From Cellulosimicrobium cellulans (GTDB lineage Bacteria > Actinomycetota > Actinomycetes > Actinomycetales > Cellulomonadaceae), in contig NZ_JAFGYF010000001.1 in the NCBI RefSeq assembly GCF_016921195.1, positions 682,001 through 746,000 of the forward strand: 64,000 nucleotides of DNA, read 5' to 3'. The notes beneath the pieces are model-generated. The model had not been told where the DNA came from. It searched no databases and was given only the letters and a program-made list of their open reading frames with translations. A program made the translations under genes and the position numbers. This document shows, one piece after another, positions 16,074-24,115 of this stretch (position 1 is its first letter; each line of letters begins with the position of its first letter).

Positions 16074-17351
16074 GTGACGCCTGAGCCCTCCCCGGCCGAC
16101 GAGGCCGGTCTCGAGCCCGTCGACCTCATCCGGCGGTCGGGCACCGTGCTGCGGATCGGACGCCTCGCGCTCTCCGCGGGCACGGGCAGCTACCGCGTCA
16201 AGGCGCACATGGCGCGCGCGGCGCGAGCGCTCGGGCTCGACCACATCGCCGCGCACGTCACGCTCACGGAGATCACCGCGACGTCGTACCGGGGCCCGAT
16301 CTTCCGCACGGAGCTCACCGAGGTCCGGTCGATCGGGATCAACGCCGACCGCCTGGCCCAGCTCGAGCGGTTCTCCGCCGCCCTGCCGGCGGGCGCGGAC
16401 CTCGATGCCGTCGACGCCGAGCTCGACCGGATCGCGCACCGGCCGCCCCTCTACGGGGCGCTCCTCAACGCCCTGTGGGCGGGGATCGCGTGCGCCGCGT
16501 TCGCGTTCCTCAACAACGGCGGGCTCGTCGAGTGCGGCGCGGTGCTCGTCGCTGCGGCGCTCGGTCAAGGGGTGCGGCGCGCGATGCTGCACCGGGGGAT
16601 CAACCAGTTCGGCGTGACGATGCTCGCGGCGGCGGTCGCGAGCCTCGCCTACCTGGTCCTCGTCCTGGCGCTGTCGGAGATCGCCGGGGTCGAGGGTGGG
16701 CACGAGGCGGGCTACGTCTCGGCGGTGCTGTTCCTCGTGCCCGGGTTCGCGCTCGTCACGGGCGCGCTCGATCTCGCGAAGCTCGACTTCTCGGCCGGGG
16801 TCGCCCGCGTGACGTACGCGCTCATGATCCTCGCGTCGGCGGCGCTGGCCGTGTGGGGGGTGTCGGCCGCCGCGGGGCTCGCACCCGACCCGGTGCCGCC
16901 GCCCGCCCTGGCGGAGCCCCTGTTGCTCGGCCTGCGGAGCGTCGCGAGCTTCCTCGGCGTGCTCGGGTTCGCGCTCATGTTCAACAGCCCGTGGGCCATG
17001 GCGCTCGGGGCGGCCTCGATCGGGATGGTCGCGAACGTCGGGCGGCTGCTCCTCGTGGACGCCGACGTCGTGCCCCAGGCGGCCGCGGCGGCCGCCGCGC
17101 TGCTCGTGGGCCTGCTCGCCGCGACGGTCGCCCCGGCGCTGCGCGTCCCGCGCATCACGGTGTCCGTGCCGGCCGTCGTCATCATGGTCCCCGGGGTCAC
17201 GGCGTACCGCGCGGTGTACGAGTTCAACACCGGCGCGACGGCGCAGGCGCTCGCCTACGCCGTCGAGGCCGGGCTGGTCATCGTCGCGCTCGCGATCGGG
17301 CTCGCCGTGGCGCGCATGCTCACCGACCGCGAGTGGACGTTCGAGCGCTAG
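16074..17351 (+). CDS. Threonine/serine exporter family protein (ThrE-like)
   Basis: A 425-residue membrane protein. Residues 20-160 contain the soluble DUF1212 half (GRLALSAGTGSYRVKAHM, HVTLTEITATSY), followed by roughly ten membrane segments in two sets; the second half (from about 285) matches the ThrE_2 domain with PAVVIMVPGVTAYRAVYEF. ThrE of Corynebacterium glutamicum exports threonine and serine using the proton gradient; the substrate here is inferred. GTG 16074 is the first start giving the family N terminus. A GATCAT sequence 6 nt before it could be a weak leaderless -10. It converges with the SDR gene, 28 bp between stops. Confidence 0.88.
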   Translation: MTPEPSPADEAGLEPVDLIRRSGTVLRIGRLALSAGTGSYRVKAHMARAARALGLDHIAAHVTLTEITATSYRGPIFRTELTEVRSIGINADRLAQLERFSAALPAGADLDAVDAELDRIAHRPPLYGALLNALWAGIACAAFAFLNNGGLVECGAVLVAAALGQGVRRAMLHRGINQFGVTMLAAAVASLAYLVLVLALSEIAGVEGGHEAGYVSAVLFLVPGFALVTGALDLAKLDFSAGVARVTYALMILASAALAVWGVSAAAGLAPDPVPPPALAEPLLLGLRSVASFLGVLGFALMFNSPWAMALGAASIGMVANVGRLLLVDADVVPQAAAAAAALLVGLLAATVAPALRVPRITVSVPAVVIMVPGVTAYRAVYEFNTGATAQALAYAVEAGLVIVALAIGLAVARMLTDREWTFER

Positions 17352-17361
17352 GTGTACCCGG

Positions 17362-17381
17362 GACGGCGTGACGACGCCGTC
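17362..17381. terminator. Short bidirectional terminator
   Basis: GACGGCG (17362-17368) pairs with CGCCGTC (17375-17381), 6-nt loop, in the gap between the convergent exporter and SDR genes; it touches the SDR stop codon. Confidence 0.5.
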
Positions 17382-18258
17382 AGACGGCGGAGCCCGCCCG
17401 GCCGAGGGCGTCCAGGAGTCGTCGGCCGGACGGCTGCCAGCCGAACTGCTCCCGGGTGAGAGCGCTCGACGCGGGCTGGTCGACGGTCGCGAGCGCGCCG
17501 AGGAAGCCGAGCGACTCGGCGGGGACCGCCTGGACGGGAACGCCCAGAGCGCGGCCGATCGCCGTCGCGGTGTCCCGGAGCGCGACCCCCTCCTCGTCCA
17601 CCGCGTGCACGACGCCGCGCGCTGAGCTCCGTTCGAGTGCGATCCGGAAGAGGCGTGCGGCGTCCGCGACGTGAACCGCGGGCCAGCGCGCCTCTCCGTC
17701 GCCGACGTAGCCCGAGACGCCGGTCTCCCGTGCGATCCGGACGAGCATCCCGGCGAACCCGCCGCGGCCCTCGTCGTCGTGGACGGTGCGCGGCAGGCGG
17801 ACGCTCGTCGTCCGTACCCCCTGCTCGCTCAGCGCGAAGAACCTGCGGGCGGTCTCGAGGCGCGCGACCAGAGGCCCGTCCTCCGGGTCGTCCGTCTCGA
17901 CCGAGGGCCGCCCCGGCACGATCGGTGTCCCGGAGGCGATGACGAACGGCTTGCCCGAGCCCGTCAGCGCCGACCCCATCGCGTCGATCGCGGCGCGGTC
18001 GCTCCGCACGGCGGCCTCGGCGTCGGAGAAGTCGTGCCGGTACGCGAGGTGCACGACGCCGTCGCTCGCCGAGGCGCCCGCCCGCAGCGTGTCGAGGTCG
18101 TCGAGCTCGCCGCGCAGGGGCTCGGCGCCGGCAGCCTCGACCGTGGCGGCGGACGCGTCCGAGCGCACGAGCCCGACGACGTCGTGGCCCGCTGCGATCA
18201 GCTCGGGGAGGAGTGCAGAGCCGACGAAGCCCGACGCACCGGTGACGAAGACCTTCAT
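17380..18258 (-). CDS. Atypical SDR / NAD-dependent epimerase-like oxidoreductase
   Basis: A 292-residue cytosolic protein starting MKVFVTGASGFVGSALLPEL, the extended-SDR dinucleotide motif TGxxGxxG. HLAYRHDF near residue 75 and GTPIVPG near 115 fit the atypical SDR5 group often annotated as NAD-dependent epimerase; a canonical YxxxK pair is not obvious. ATG 18258 is chosen over an in-frame upstream ATG because AAGGGAA precedes it and the fold begins there. It is divergent from a TetR gene with a shared dyad operator (18275-18325), so it is very likely the repressor's target. Substrate unknown. Confidence 0.85.
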   Translation of the reverse strand: MKVFVTGASGFVGSALLPELIAAGHDVVGLVRSDASAATVEAAGAEPLRGELDDLDTLRAGASASDGVVHLAYRHDFSDAEAAVRSDRAAIDAMGSALTGSGKPFVIASGTPIVPGRPSVETDDPEDGPLVARLETARRFFALSEQGVRTTSVRLPRTVHDDEGRGGFAGMLVRIARETGVSGYVGDGEARWPAVHVADAARLFRIALERSSARGVVHAVDEEGVALRDTATAIGRALGVPVQAVPAESLGFLGALATVDQPASSALTREQFGWQPSGRRLLDALGRAGSAV

Positions 18259-18274
18259 GAGGATTCCCTTCAGC

Positions 18275-18325
18275 GATGTCAGCGACAGACGTGACTCTAC
18301 ACCCGTGATGTCTGTGACTGACATC
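18275..18325. promoter_or_regulatory. Large dyad operator between SDR and TetR genes
   Basis: GATGTCAGCGACAGAC (18275-18290) and GTCTGTGACTGACATC (18310-18325) are inverted copies matching at 14 of 16 positions, with their centre near 18300. Each arm also contains its own TGTC...GACA palindrome. The minus-strand element TAGAGT (18293-18298) of the SDR promoter lies between the arms, and the TetR -10 lies 4 bp beyond the right arm, so one repressor bound here would block both genes. Confidence 0.75.
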
Positions 18326-18328
18326 GAC

Positions 18329-18334
18329 TAGGCT
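18329..18334 (+). promoter_or_regulatory. -10 element of a leaderless promoter (first tetR)
   Basis: TAGGCT, then GGATCC, then the GTG at 18341. Spacing is 6 nt and there is no ribosome binding site. Confidence 0.5.
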
Positions 18335-18340
18335 GGATCC

Positions 18341-18904
18341 GTGGCACGCTGGGAACCGGACACGCGCGGGCGCCTGTCCGCGGCCGCGCTGGAGCTGTTC
18401 GCCGAGGTCGGGTACGACGGCGTCACCGCGGCGCAGATCGCGGCCCGGGCCGGGCTGACCGAGCGCACGTTCTTCCGCTACTTCGCCGACAAGCGGGACG
18501 TGCTGTTCCAGGGCGGCGAGATGCTCGGGCGCGTGATGGCGGCGGCCGTCGCCGACGTCCCGCCGTCCGCCACGACGTACGGCGCGGTCCGCGCGGCGCT
18601 GGTCGCGGCGGCCGGGGTGCTGCAGGAGGACCCGGCAAGGTTCCGCCTGCGCGACGAGATCGTGGCCGGGCACGCGGATCTCCGGGAGCGCGAGCTCACC
18701 AAGCACGCAGCCCTGGCGGACGCCCTGGCGGACGCGTTGCGCGAGCGTGGGGAGACGCGCGAGAGCGCCGTCCTCGCGTCCCAGGCCGCGATGGTGACGT
18801 TCAAGGTGGCGTGCGCGCGATGGCTCGCCGCCGGGCAGGCGGACGATCTCGGCGAGGTGGTGGAGGGCGTCCTCGACGACCTCCGTACGCTCGCCGCCGC
18901 CTGA
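18341..18904 (+). CDS. TetR/AcrR family transcriptional regulator
   Basis: A 187-residue repressor. The N-terminal helix-turn-helix is plain: AALELFAEVGYDGVTAAQIAARAGLTERTFFRYFADKRDVLF (residues about 14-56). The C-terminal ligand domain has no recognised subfamily. It begins at GTG 18341, directly downstream of a -10 element and beside a dyad operator shared with the divergent SDR gene, the classic layout of an autoregulated TetR controlling a neighbouring enzyme. The inducer is probably a substrate of that enzyme (inference). Confidence 0.92.
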   Translation: MARWEPDTRGRLSAAALELFAEVGYDGVTAAQIAARAGLTERTFFRYFADKRDVLFQGGEMLGRVMAAAVADVPPSATTYGAVRAALVAAAGVLQEDPARFRLRDEIVAGHADLRERELTKHAALADALADALRERGETRESAVLASQAAMVTFKVACARWLAAGQADDLGEVVEGVLDDLRTLAAA

Positions 18905-18969
18905 CGGCCGTGGCACTGCCGCTGCCTGCCGCGCCCGACGAGCGCCAGGGGCCGGTGGGGCGCGCGGGT

Positions 18970-18998
18970 TTGGTCTCGCGGCGACGCCCTTGTACCCT
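18970..18998 (+). promoter_or_regulatory. Promoter of tRNA-Ser(GCU)
   Basis: TTGGTC (18970-18975), 17-bp spacer, TACCCT (18993-18998). Transcription would start about 25 nt before the mature tRNA. Confidence 0.55.
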
Positions 18999-19029
18999 GG
19001 GCGACGCAGGCTCTCCGACGAGCCTGCGA

Positions 19030-19118
19030 GGAGACGTCGCATAGTCAGGTCTAGTGCGCCACCCTGCTAAGGTGGTAACGGAGCAATCCGTTCGAGGGTT
19101 CAAATCCCTCCGTCTCCG
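19030..19118 (+). tRNA. tRNA-Ser (anticodon GCU)
   Basis: An 89-nt class II tRNA. Acceptor GGAGACG (19030-19036) pairs with CGTCTCC (19111-19117), discriminator G. The anticodon stem CCACC/GGTGG encloses CTGCTAA with anticodon GCT. Long variable arm; CCA not encoded. Confidence 0.97.
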
Positions 19119-19124
19119 CTCAGG

Positions 19125-19156
19125 AAGGTCCCGGTGCTCAGCGCCCGGGGCCTTTT
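19125..19156 (+). terminator. Intrinsic terminator of tRNA-Ser(GCU)
   Basis: AAGGTCCCGG (19125-19134) pairs with CCGGGGCCTT (19145-19154, one G-U pair) and runs into TTTT, an unusually classical terminator for such a GC-rich genome. Confidence 0.85.
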
Positions 19157-19228
19157 CTGTTGCCCGGCGGAGCGCTGTCAGCGCCCCACGGGTCCGGGGA
19201 CCAGCGGGGCGCCGACAGCTCCGGACGG

Positions 19229-20602
19229 CTACGCGCTCCCCGCGGTCGCGAGCGCGGACCGCACGACGAACCGTGACGCCCCCGCCCCGGCGAGCACGAG
19301 GGCCGACGCCGCCGCGACGCACAGCAGGAACTGCACGACGACCTCGACGTTCGCGAACGCGTTGAGACCGATCACCGGGACCATGAACAGCAGCGCGGCG
19401 AACGTCGAGACGCCGACGCTCACGACGAGCGGGACGAGCGTCTCGCGGAAGCGCGCCTGGTCGAGCGTGCGCAGGTCCGTCCCGGACAGGACGAGCGTGC
19501 GGTACTCGTTGCGCTGGTCGATGACGCGCCCCGCCTGCATGACGCCCGTCGAGACGGCGGCGAGCACGCCCGCGATGGCGAGGGTGAGGAACCCGCCGGT
19601 CTTCATGTCGGTGAGGTACTGCACCTCGTCCGGGTCGGCGCCCAGGCCGGGGTCGAGGAGCGCGAAGATGCTCGTCAGGCCGGCGATGAACGTCGCCAGC
19701 GCGACCCCGCCGACGGAGCGCCACGCCGTCCTCGGGTTGTCCACGATCCGCCGTCCGGCGAGCAGCGTCGGCACGCGGCGCGCCGAGCCGGCGGTCATCT
19801 TGCCCACGAGCCAGATGACGAACGGGCCGACGACGTTCACGGTCGCGAAGCCGACCAGCAGGATGACGGTGAGGACGGTGAGGACGACCGCCGTGGACCC
19901 GAACGACAGGTTCGTCGCGATGATCAGCGCGATGAACGCGACGCCCATCGACAGCAGCCGGACGGCCTTGAGCCCGGGGGGCGTCACACGGGCCGCGACG
20001 CCGAGCGGGGTGATCGCGACGCGGCGCAGGCTGACGAGCGCGGACGTGAGCGCGATCGCGACCACGAGCACGACCGCGCCGAGCAGCGCGGGGACACCCA
20101 CCCAGAGCTCGCCGATCGCGAACGTGCGTCCCTGGAAGCGGAGCTGCGCGACGAGGGGCAGCAGCGCGCCGTAGCCGAGCAGGCCGGCGAGCGCGCCGAT
20201 GACGGCCTGCGCGGCGGCGTCGAGGGCCGTGAGGGTGGTGACCTGGCCCGTCGTCGCCCCGGCGAGGCGCAGCGCCGCGAGGCGGGCGTCCCGGCGCGCG
20301 ACGGCGAGGCGTGCGGCCGCCGCGCCGAGCGTCACGAGGGGGATGAGCAGCAGGAGCGACGCGACCCCGGCAAGGAGCGGGTACTGCGTGGCGTACGGGG
20401 TGATGGCCGAGTCCATGCCCTCGCGTATGCCGTCGATGCCACCGGCGCGCTCGAGGAAGGCGTGGCAGCCGCCCATGACGACGAGCAGGATCGCCGTGGT
20501 CACGGCGAACGCGATGATGGCGAGGACGGTGGTCAGGCCCTGCGGGTCGCGCTCGTCGGCGCTGCGGCGGCGCAGGAGCCACCAGAGGTCGACGGTCCTC
20601 AT
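19229..20602 (-). CDS. FtsX-type ABC transporter permease
   Basis: A 457-residue membrane protein with about eight to ten hydrophobic segments and two FtsX-like repeats, one around residues 75-155 (AAARLAVARRDARLAALRLAGATTGQV) and one near 330-400 (QRNEYRTLVLSGTDLRTLDQARFRE). This layout is that of peptide or lipoprotein exporters rather than nutrient importers. ATG 20602 overlaps the stop of the upstream ATPase gene (ATGA), so the two form one transporter. Substrate unknown; bacitracin-type antimicrobial resistance and lipid export are both possible. No two-component system is adjacent. Confidence 0.88.
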   Translation of the reverse strand: MRTVDLWWLLRRRSADERDPQGLTTVLAIIAFAVTTAILLVVMGGCHAFLERAGGIDGIREGMDSAITPYATQYPLLAGVASLLLLIPLVTLGAAAARLAVARRDARLAALRLAGATTGQVTTLTALDAAAQAVIGALAGLLGYGALLPLVAQLRFQGRTFAIGELWVGVPALLGAVVLVVAIALTSALVSLRRVAITPLGVAARVTPPGLKAVRLLSMGVAFIALIIATNLSFGSTAVVLTVLTVILLVGFATVNVVGPFVIWLVGKMTAGSARRVPTLLAGRRIVDNPRTAWRSVGGVALATFIAGLTSIFALLDPGLGADPDEVQYLTDMKTGGFLTLAIAGVLAAVSTGVMQAGRVIDQRNEYRTLVLSGTDLRTLDQARFRETLVPLVVSVGVSTFAALLFMVPVIGLNAFANVEVVVQFLLCVAAASALVLAGAGASRFVVRSALATAGSA

Positions 20603-21366
20603 CGCGCGCTCTCCTGGCTCGGCACGGCGGGGGCGGCGGGCGTGGCCCCGGGCGCGAAGAACTCGCCGGAGATGCGCCCGTCGCGCATGGTCACGGTGCG
20701 CGAGCAGTGTCGCGCGACGCCCGCGTCGTGCGTGACGACGACGAGCGCGGCGCCCGAGTCACGGGTCGCGCGCGTGAGGACGTCGAGCACCTCGGCGCCC
20801 GTCGACTGGTCGAGCGCGCCGGTGGGCTCGTCCGCGAAGACGACGCCGGGCGACCCGACGAGCGCGCGCGCGATCGCGACGCGCTGGGCCTGACCGCCGG
20901 AGAGCTCGCCCGGGCGGCGCTGCTCCATCCCGGCGAGGCCGAGGTGCGCGAGCCACCGGGCGGCGACGGCCGTTGCCTCCGCGCGCGCCGTGCCCGCGAG
21001 CATGAGCGGCAGGGCGGCGTTCTCGACCGCGGGCAGCTCGGGCAGGAGCTGGCCGGACTGGAAGACGAAACCGAAGTCCTGTCGCCGCAGGACGGTGCGG
21101 CGGGCCTCGGAGAGCGTCGTGACGTCCTCGCCGCGCCACGACACCGAGCCGGACGTCGGGGTGATGATGCCCGCGAGGACGTGCAGGAGCGTCGTCTTGC
21201 CGGACCCGGACGGGCCCATGATCGCGAGCGACTCGCCCGGGTGGACCGTGAGGCTCACGCCCGCGAGGGCGTGCGTCGCGGTCTGGGCGGAGCCGTAGAC
21301 CTTGGTGAGCGCGCTCGCGACGAGGGGCGAGCCGCCGGGGGCGGAGGAAGGGCCGGTGAACGTCAT
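20599..21366 (-). CDS. ABC transporter ATP-binding protein (MacB/LolD class)
   Basis: A 255-residue ATPase with Walker A GPSGSGKTT, Q-loop VFQSGQLLPEL, signature LSGGQAQRVAIARAL, Walker B VVFADEPTGALD and switch His in VVVTHD. ATG 21366 is chosen because the family N terminus (PLVASALTKVYGS) follows closely; the open frame continues upstream but encodes only Arg/Pro-rich sequence. The DEPTGALD form is characteristic of ATPases paired with FtsX-type permeases, here the overlapping downstream gene. Confidence 0.93.
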   Translation of the reverse strand: MTFTGPSSAPGGSPLVASALTKVYGSAQTATHALAGVSLTVHPGESLAIMGPSGSGKTTLLHVLAGIITPTSGSVSWRGEDVTTLSEARRTVLRRQDFGFVFQSGQLLPELPAVENAALPLMLAGTARAEATAVAARWLAHLGLAGMEQRRPGELSGGQAQRVAIARALVGSPGVVFADEPTGALDQSTGAEVLDVLTRATRDSGAALVVVTHDAGVARHCSRTVTMRDGRISGEFFAPGATPAAPAVPSQESAR

Positions 21367-21527
21367 GGATCGATCGTCCGACGGCGGCGGGTGCCGCCGC
21401 GTCGGGCTGGGGGCGGGACGTCGTCGCGCTGGAGTCCGACCCTGGGAGGACCGCGTCCGGCGGCGCGTGCGGCGAGGGTCGGACGGCGTGGCGTCGGTCA
21501 CGGTGACGCGATCGGGCGCGATCCGGT

Positions 21528-21556
21528 TTGGGATCGTGGCGCGGACGCGGTAGTGT
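21528..21556 (+). promoter_or_regulatory. Promoter of tRNA-Arg(ACG)
   Basis: TTGGGA (21528-21533), 17-bp spacer, TAGTGT (21551-21556); the mature tRNA begins 39 nt downstream of the -10. This sits in the 229-bp gap upstream of the divergent ABC ATPase gene; nothing else is recognisable there. Confidence 0.5.
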
Positions 21557-21595
21557 TCTCGACGGCCGGTGAGCGATCAGCGGCGAGCAGGACCA

Positions 21596-21668
21596 GCGCC
21601 CGTAGCTCAACGGATAGAGCATCTGACTACGGATCAGAAGGTTGGGGGTTCGAATCCCTCCGGGCGCA
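21596..21668 (+). tRNA. tRNA-Arg (anticodon ACG)
   Basis: A 73-nt tRNA. Acceptor GCGCCCG (21596-21602) pairs with CGGGCGC (21661-21667), discriminator A. The anticodon loop CTACGGA carries ACG, whose first base is normally deaminated to inosine to read CGN codons. CCA is not encoded. Confidence 0.97.
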
Positions 21669-21673
21669 CAGCA

Positions 21674-21706
21674 GAAGCCCCGGAACCGTCACGGTTCCGG
21701 GGCTTC
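21674..21706 (+). terminator. Terminator of tRNA-Arg
   Basis: A perfect inverted repeat: 21674-21689 pairs with 21691-21706 over 16 bp with a single central base; the top few pairs must open to form a loop. It begins 5 nt after the tRNA. Confidence 0.85.
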
Positions 21707-21804
21707 GTCGTTCCAGGCCTCGGGGCTCGGGGCTGTCGTGCGGCCGGACGCTGGGCCGGATGGAGGTCCGCCGCGAGAGCCTCCCGTTTCCCGCACGGTC
21801 GTGC

Positions 21805-21810
21805 TACGTT
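21805..21810 (+). promoter_or_regulatory. -10 element of a leaderless promoter (second tetR)
   Basis: TACGTT, then CGGCGG, then the GTG at 21817. Spacing 6 nt; the GC-only spacer is not a convincing ribosome binding site. Confidence 0.45.
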
Positions 21811-21816
21811 CGGCGG

Positions 21817-22425
21817 GTGAGCAAGGGCGACGAGACGCGGCAGGCGATCCTGCACCGCGGCGTGGAGGCCGCGTTCCGCGTCGGGCTGACCGGGCTCACC
21901 ATCGGCGAGCTCGCGGCGGCCACCGGGATGTCGAAGTCCGGCCTGTACGCGCACTTCCGCTCCAAGGAGTCGCTCCAGCTCGCCGTCCTCGGCCAGGCGC
22001 GCGCGGAGTTCGTCGACACGGTGGTCGCTCCCGCACTGCGTGCCCCGCGCGGCGAGCCGCGGATGCGGGCGCTGTTCGAGGGCTGGCTCGCGTGCGACCT
22101 GCGCCAGGACCCGGGTGGCTGCCTGTTCGTCAAGGCCGCCACGGAGCTCGCCGCCCAGGAGGGCCCCGTCCGCGACCAGCTGGTGCGCGACCATCGCGAC
22201 CTCTGCGACGCCGTCGCGCAGGTCTTCCGCACGTGCGTCGCCGAGGGAGGGTTCCGTGACGACGTCGAGCCGGAGCAGTTCGCCTCCGACCTCTACGGCG
22301 TCATGCTCGGGGCCAACCACGCGCACGCCTTCATGGGCGACCCGCGGGCCGAGGAGCGCGCCCGGCGCGCGTTCGAGGCCCTGCTCGACGCGGCGCGCTC
22401 GCCCGCGCCGGTGCCCGCCCCCTGA
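21817..22425 (+). CDS. TetR/AcrR family transcriptional regulator
   Basis: A 202-residue repressor with helix-turn-helix sequence LTIGELAAATGMSKSGLYAHFRSKESLQL (about residues 28-57). The C-terminal half contains GCLFVKAATELAAQEGPVRDQL, found in regulators close to the TetR_C_6-type group. The GTG at 21817 is supported by a -10 element 6 nt upstream. The alpha/beta hydrolase gene follows 40 bp later on the same strand with its own ribosome site, so the pair probably forms a small operon and the hydrolase is a likely target. Confidence 0.9.
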   Translation: MSKGDETRQAILHRGVEAAFRVGLTGLTIGELAAATGMSKSGLYAHFRSKESLQLAVLGQARAEFVDTVVAPALRAPRGEPRMRALFEGWLACDLRQDPGGCLFVKAATELAAQEGPVRDQLVRDHRDLCDAVAQVFRTCVAEGGFRDDVEPEQFASDLYGVMLGANHAHAFMGDPRAEERARRAFEALLDAARSPAPVPAP

Positions 22426-22465
22426 CCGCCACCACACTCGCACCACCGACCGAGAGGAACCTCCC

Positions 22466-23482
22466 GTGGGCGTCCCAGGCTCGAAGAAAAGCACGACCGT
22501 TCGTGCCGACCGTCGTCGGGCCGCGCGACGTCGCAAGGCTGCGCTGCGGCTCGCGGTCGTCCGTGCGCGCCTCGCCGCCCTCCAGGCGGTCTCACCGCGC
22601 CGCGCCGCGCGCCTCGCGCTCGACCTGTGGTGCACACCGCCCGACGGCGCCGGGCGCCTTCGTGACGACCGCACGACCCGGGGCACGCTCACCACGGTGA
22701 CGACCGACGCCGGAGCACGCGTCGTCGTCGAGTCGTGGAGGCCCGTCGGCCCGGGAGGCGGCGAGCCGACGCCCGGCGACGTCACGGCGTCCAGCGAGGT
22801 GGGCGTCGTCTACCTGGCCCACGGGTGGGGCGGGTGGCGCGGGCAGCTCGGCGCGTTCGTCGAACCCCTGCGGGCGGCCGGCTATCGCGTCGTCGCCTTC
22901 GACGCGCCGAGCCACGGTGACTCGGGTCCCGGCCGTCTCGGCCCGCGCCGCAGCACGATGCCCGAGCTCGCGGACACCCTCGCCGCGGTGGTCCGGGAGC
23001 ACGGCGACGCGACGGCCGTCGTCGCGCACTCGCTCGGCACGGCCACGACCGTCCTCGCGGTCCGCGACGGGCTGCCCGCGGAGCGGCTCGTGCTCGTCGC
23101 GGCGATCGCCGACGTGCTGGGCGAGCTCGACGGGTTCGCCGACCTGCTCCGGCTCTCGGGCCCGACCCGCGTGCTGCTCCAGGGCCTGATCTCCGACGTC
23201 GCCGGGCGTCCGCTGGCAGAGCTGGACGTGCGGGAGACCCTGCGGACCCACCCGGTCCCACCCGCGCTCGTCGTGCACGACCGCGCGGACAAGGAGGTCC
23301 CGTACCCGGTCGGGGCCGCTCTCGCCGTGGCCTGGCCCGAGGGGGAGCTGCTCACGACCGAGGGGCTCGGGCACCACCGCCTGCTGCGCGACCCCGAGGT
23401 GGTGCGCGCCGTCGTGGACTACGTGACGCCGGTGCGCTCCGACGATCGCGTCGAGCACGACCTCGCGGGCCGCGGGGCCTGA
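22466..23482 (+). CDS. Alpha/beta hydrolase
   Basis: A 338-residue protein starting at GTG 22466 behind AGAGGAAC. The first 45 residues are very basic (RADRRRAARRRKAALR), without a signal peptide. The fold is visible from about residue 110: YLAHGWGGW (oxyanion loop), AHSLG with nucleophile Ser189, an Asp in VHDRADKEVPY, and GLGHHRLLRD carrying the catalytic His near the end. These give a full Ser-Asp-His triad. Substrate unknown; adjacent TetR suggests an inducible esterase or lipase. Confidence 0.86.
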   Translation: MGVPGSKKSTTVRADRRRAARRRKAALRLAVVRARLAALQAVSPRRAARLALDLWCTPPDGAGRLRDDRTTRGTLTTVTTDAGARVVVESWRPVGPGGGEPTPGDVTASSEVGVVYLAHGWGGWRGQLGAFVEPLRAAGYRVVAFDAPSHGDSGPGRLGPRRSTMPELADTLAAVVREHGDATAVVAHSLGTATTVLAVRDGLPAERLVLVAAIADVLGELDGFADLLRLSGPTRVLLQGLISDVAGRPLAELDVRETLRTHPVPPALVVHDRADKEVPYPVGAALAVAWPEGELLTTEGLGHHRLLRDPEVVRAVVDYVTPVRSDDRVEHDLAGRGA

Positions 23483-23525
23483 GCGGCCCGTCCTCCCGAG
23501 TCTGCGGGACGAGCGCGGCGTCGCG

Positions 23526-23984
23526 TCAGGCGGGCGGCCGCAAGCTCGTCGCCCGCGCGAGGGCGCGGGCCCGGTTCGAGCGAGAGAGCATCACGCAGCC
23601 GGGGATGAACGCCCCGAGGAGCACGGGCCCGCCGACGAGCATGACGCCCCAGACGACGATCGCGAGGTAGCCCGCGGCGGAGTTCCGCGACGGGTCGCTG
23701 TCCGCGTAGACGAGCAGGGCGATGCTGAGGACCGCCGCCGCGACCATGAGCACGACGGGCACCCAGATCAGCGCCCACGCCGTCGTCCGGTACCGGCGTG
23801 TGAACGCCGCCGGCGGGATCGTGGGCAGCGGAGGGTAGCCTGCGGTCGCCGGCGGCGGGTAGCCCGGCTGCGGGTGGCCCGGATGTCCCGGGTGGCCGGG
23901 CGGTGGTGGCCCCGGAGCGGGGCGCGCGGGCGGGTACGCGGCGCGCGGGTCGTGCTGCGGGTACGGGGGCGGCGAGGCGGTCAC
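23526..23984 (-). CDS. Pro/Gly-rich small membrane protein
   Basis: A 152-residue protein of unknown function. Residues 1-58 are a Pro/Tyr/Gly/His-rich cytoplasmic-type stretch with repeated GHPGHPQPGYPPP motifs. Two hydrophobic segments follow (about 69-92 and 105-130), and the C terminus is basic (SRSNRARALARATS). This architecture is common in actinobacterial DUF4190-like proteins, but I cannot assign the family firmly. It starts with GTG; TATCCA lies 6 nt upstream, a weak leaderless-type -10. It converges with the hydrolase gene across 43 bp. Confidence 0.72.
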   Translation of the reverse strand: MTASPPPYPQHDPRAAYPPARPAPGPPPPGHPGHPGHPQPGYPPPATAGYPPLPTIPPAAFTRRYRTTAWALIWVPVVLMVAAAVLSIALLVYADSDPSRNSAAGYLAIVVWGVMLVGGPVLLGAFIPGCVMLSRSNRARALARATSLRPPA

Positions 23985-24103
23985 ACCGCGTGGATACCAG
24001 TCGGAGGACGGCCGCGCCAGCGCCGTCCGTGCCGGGCGGTGCTGGCGCCGTGGTCCGGGACGACCTGGAGCCCCGCGGCCGGGCCGTCGTCGGCGGCGGC
24101 GGG

Positions 24104-24109
24104 TAGCGT
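24104..24109 (+). promoter_or_regulatory. -10 element of a leaderless promoter (GyrI-like gene)
   Basis: TAGCGT, then CGGGCC, then the ATG at 24116; 6-nt spacing and no ribosome binding site. Confidence 0.5.
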
Positions 24110-24115
24110 CGGGCC

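Noticed and set aside
11154-19118. Possible integrative element between the two tRNA-Ser genes
   Set aside because: No integrase, no repeated tRNA 3' end acting as an attachment site and no shift in base composition were seen; the genes between look chromosomal.
19171-19180. AGCGCTGTCA, a 10-of-14 match to the LacI-type operator
   Set aside because: Only one and a half half-sites are present, and it lies between a tRNA terminator and the 3' end of an ABC permease gene, with no promoter to regulate.
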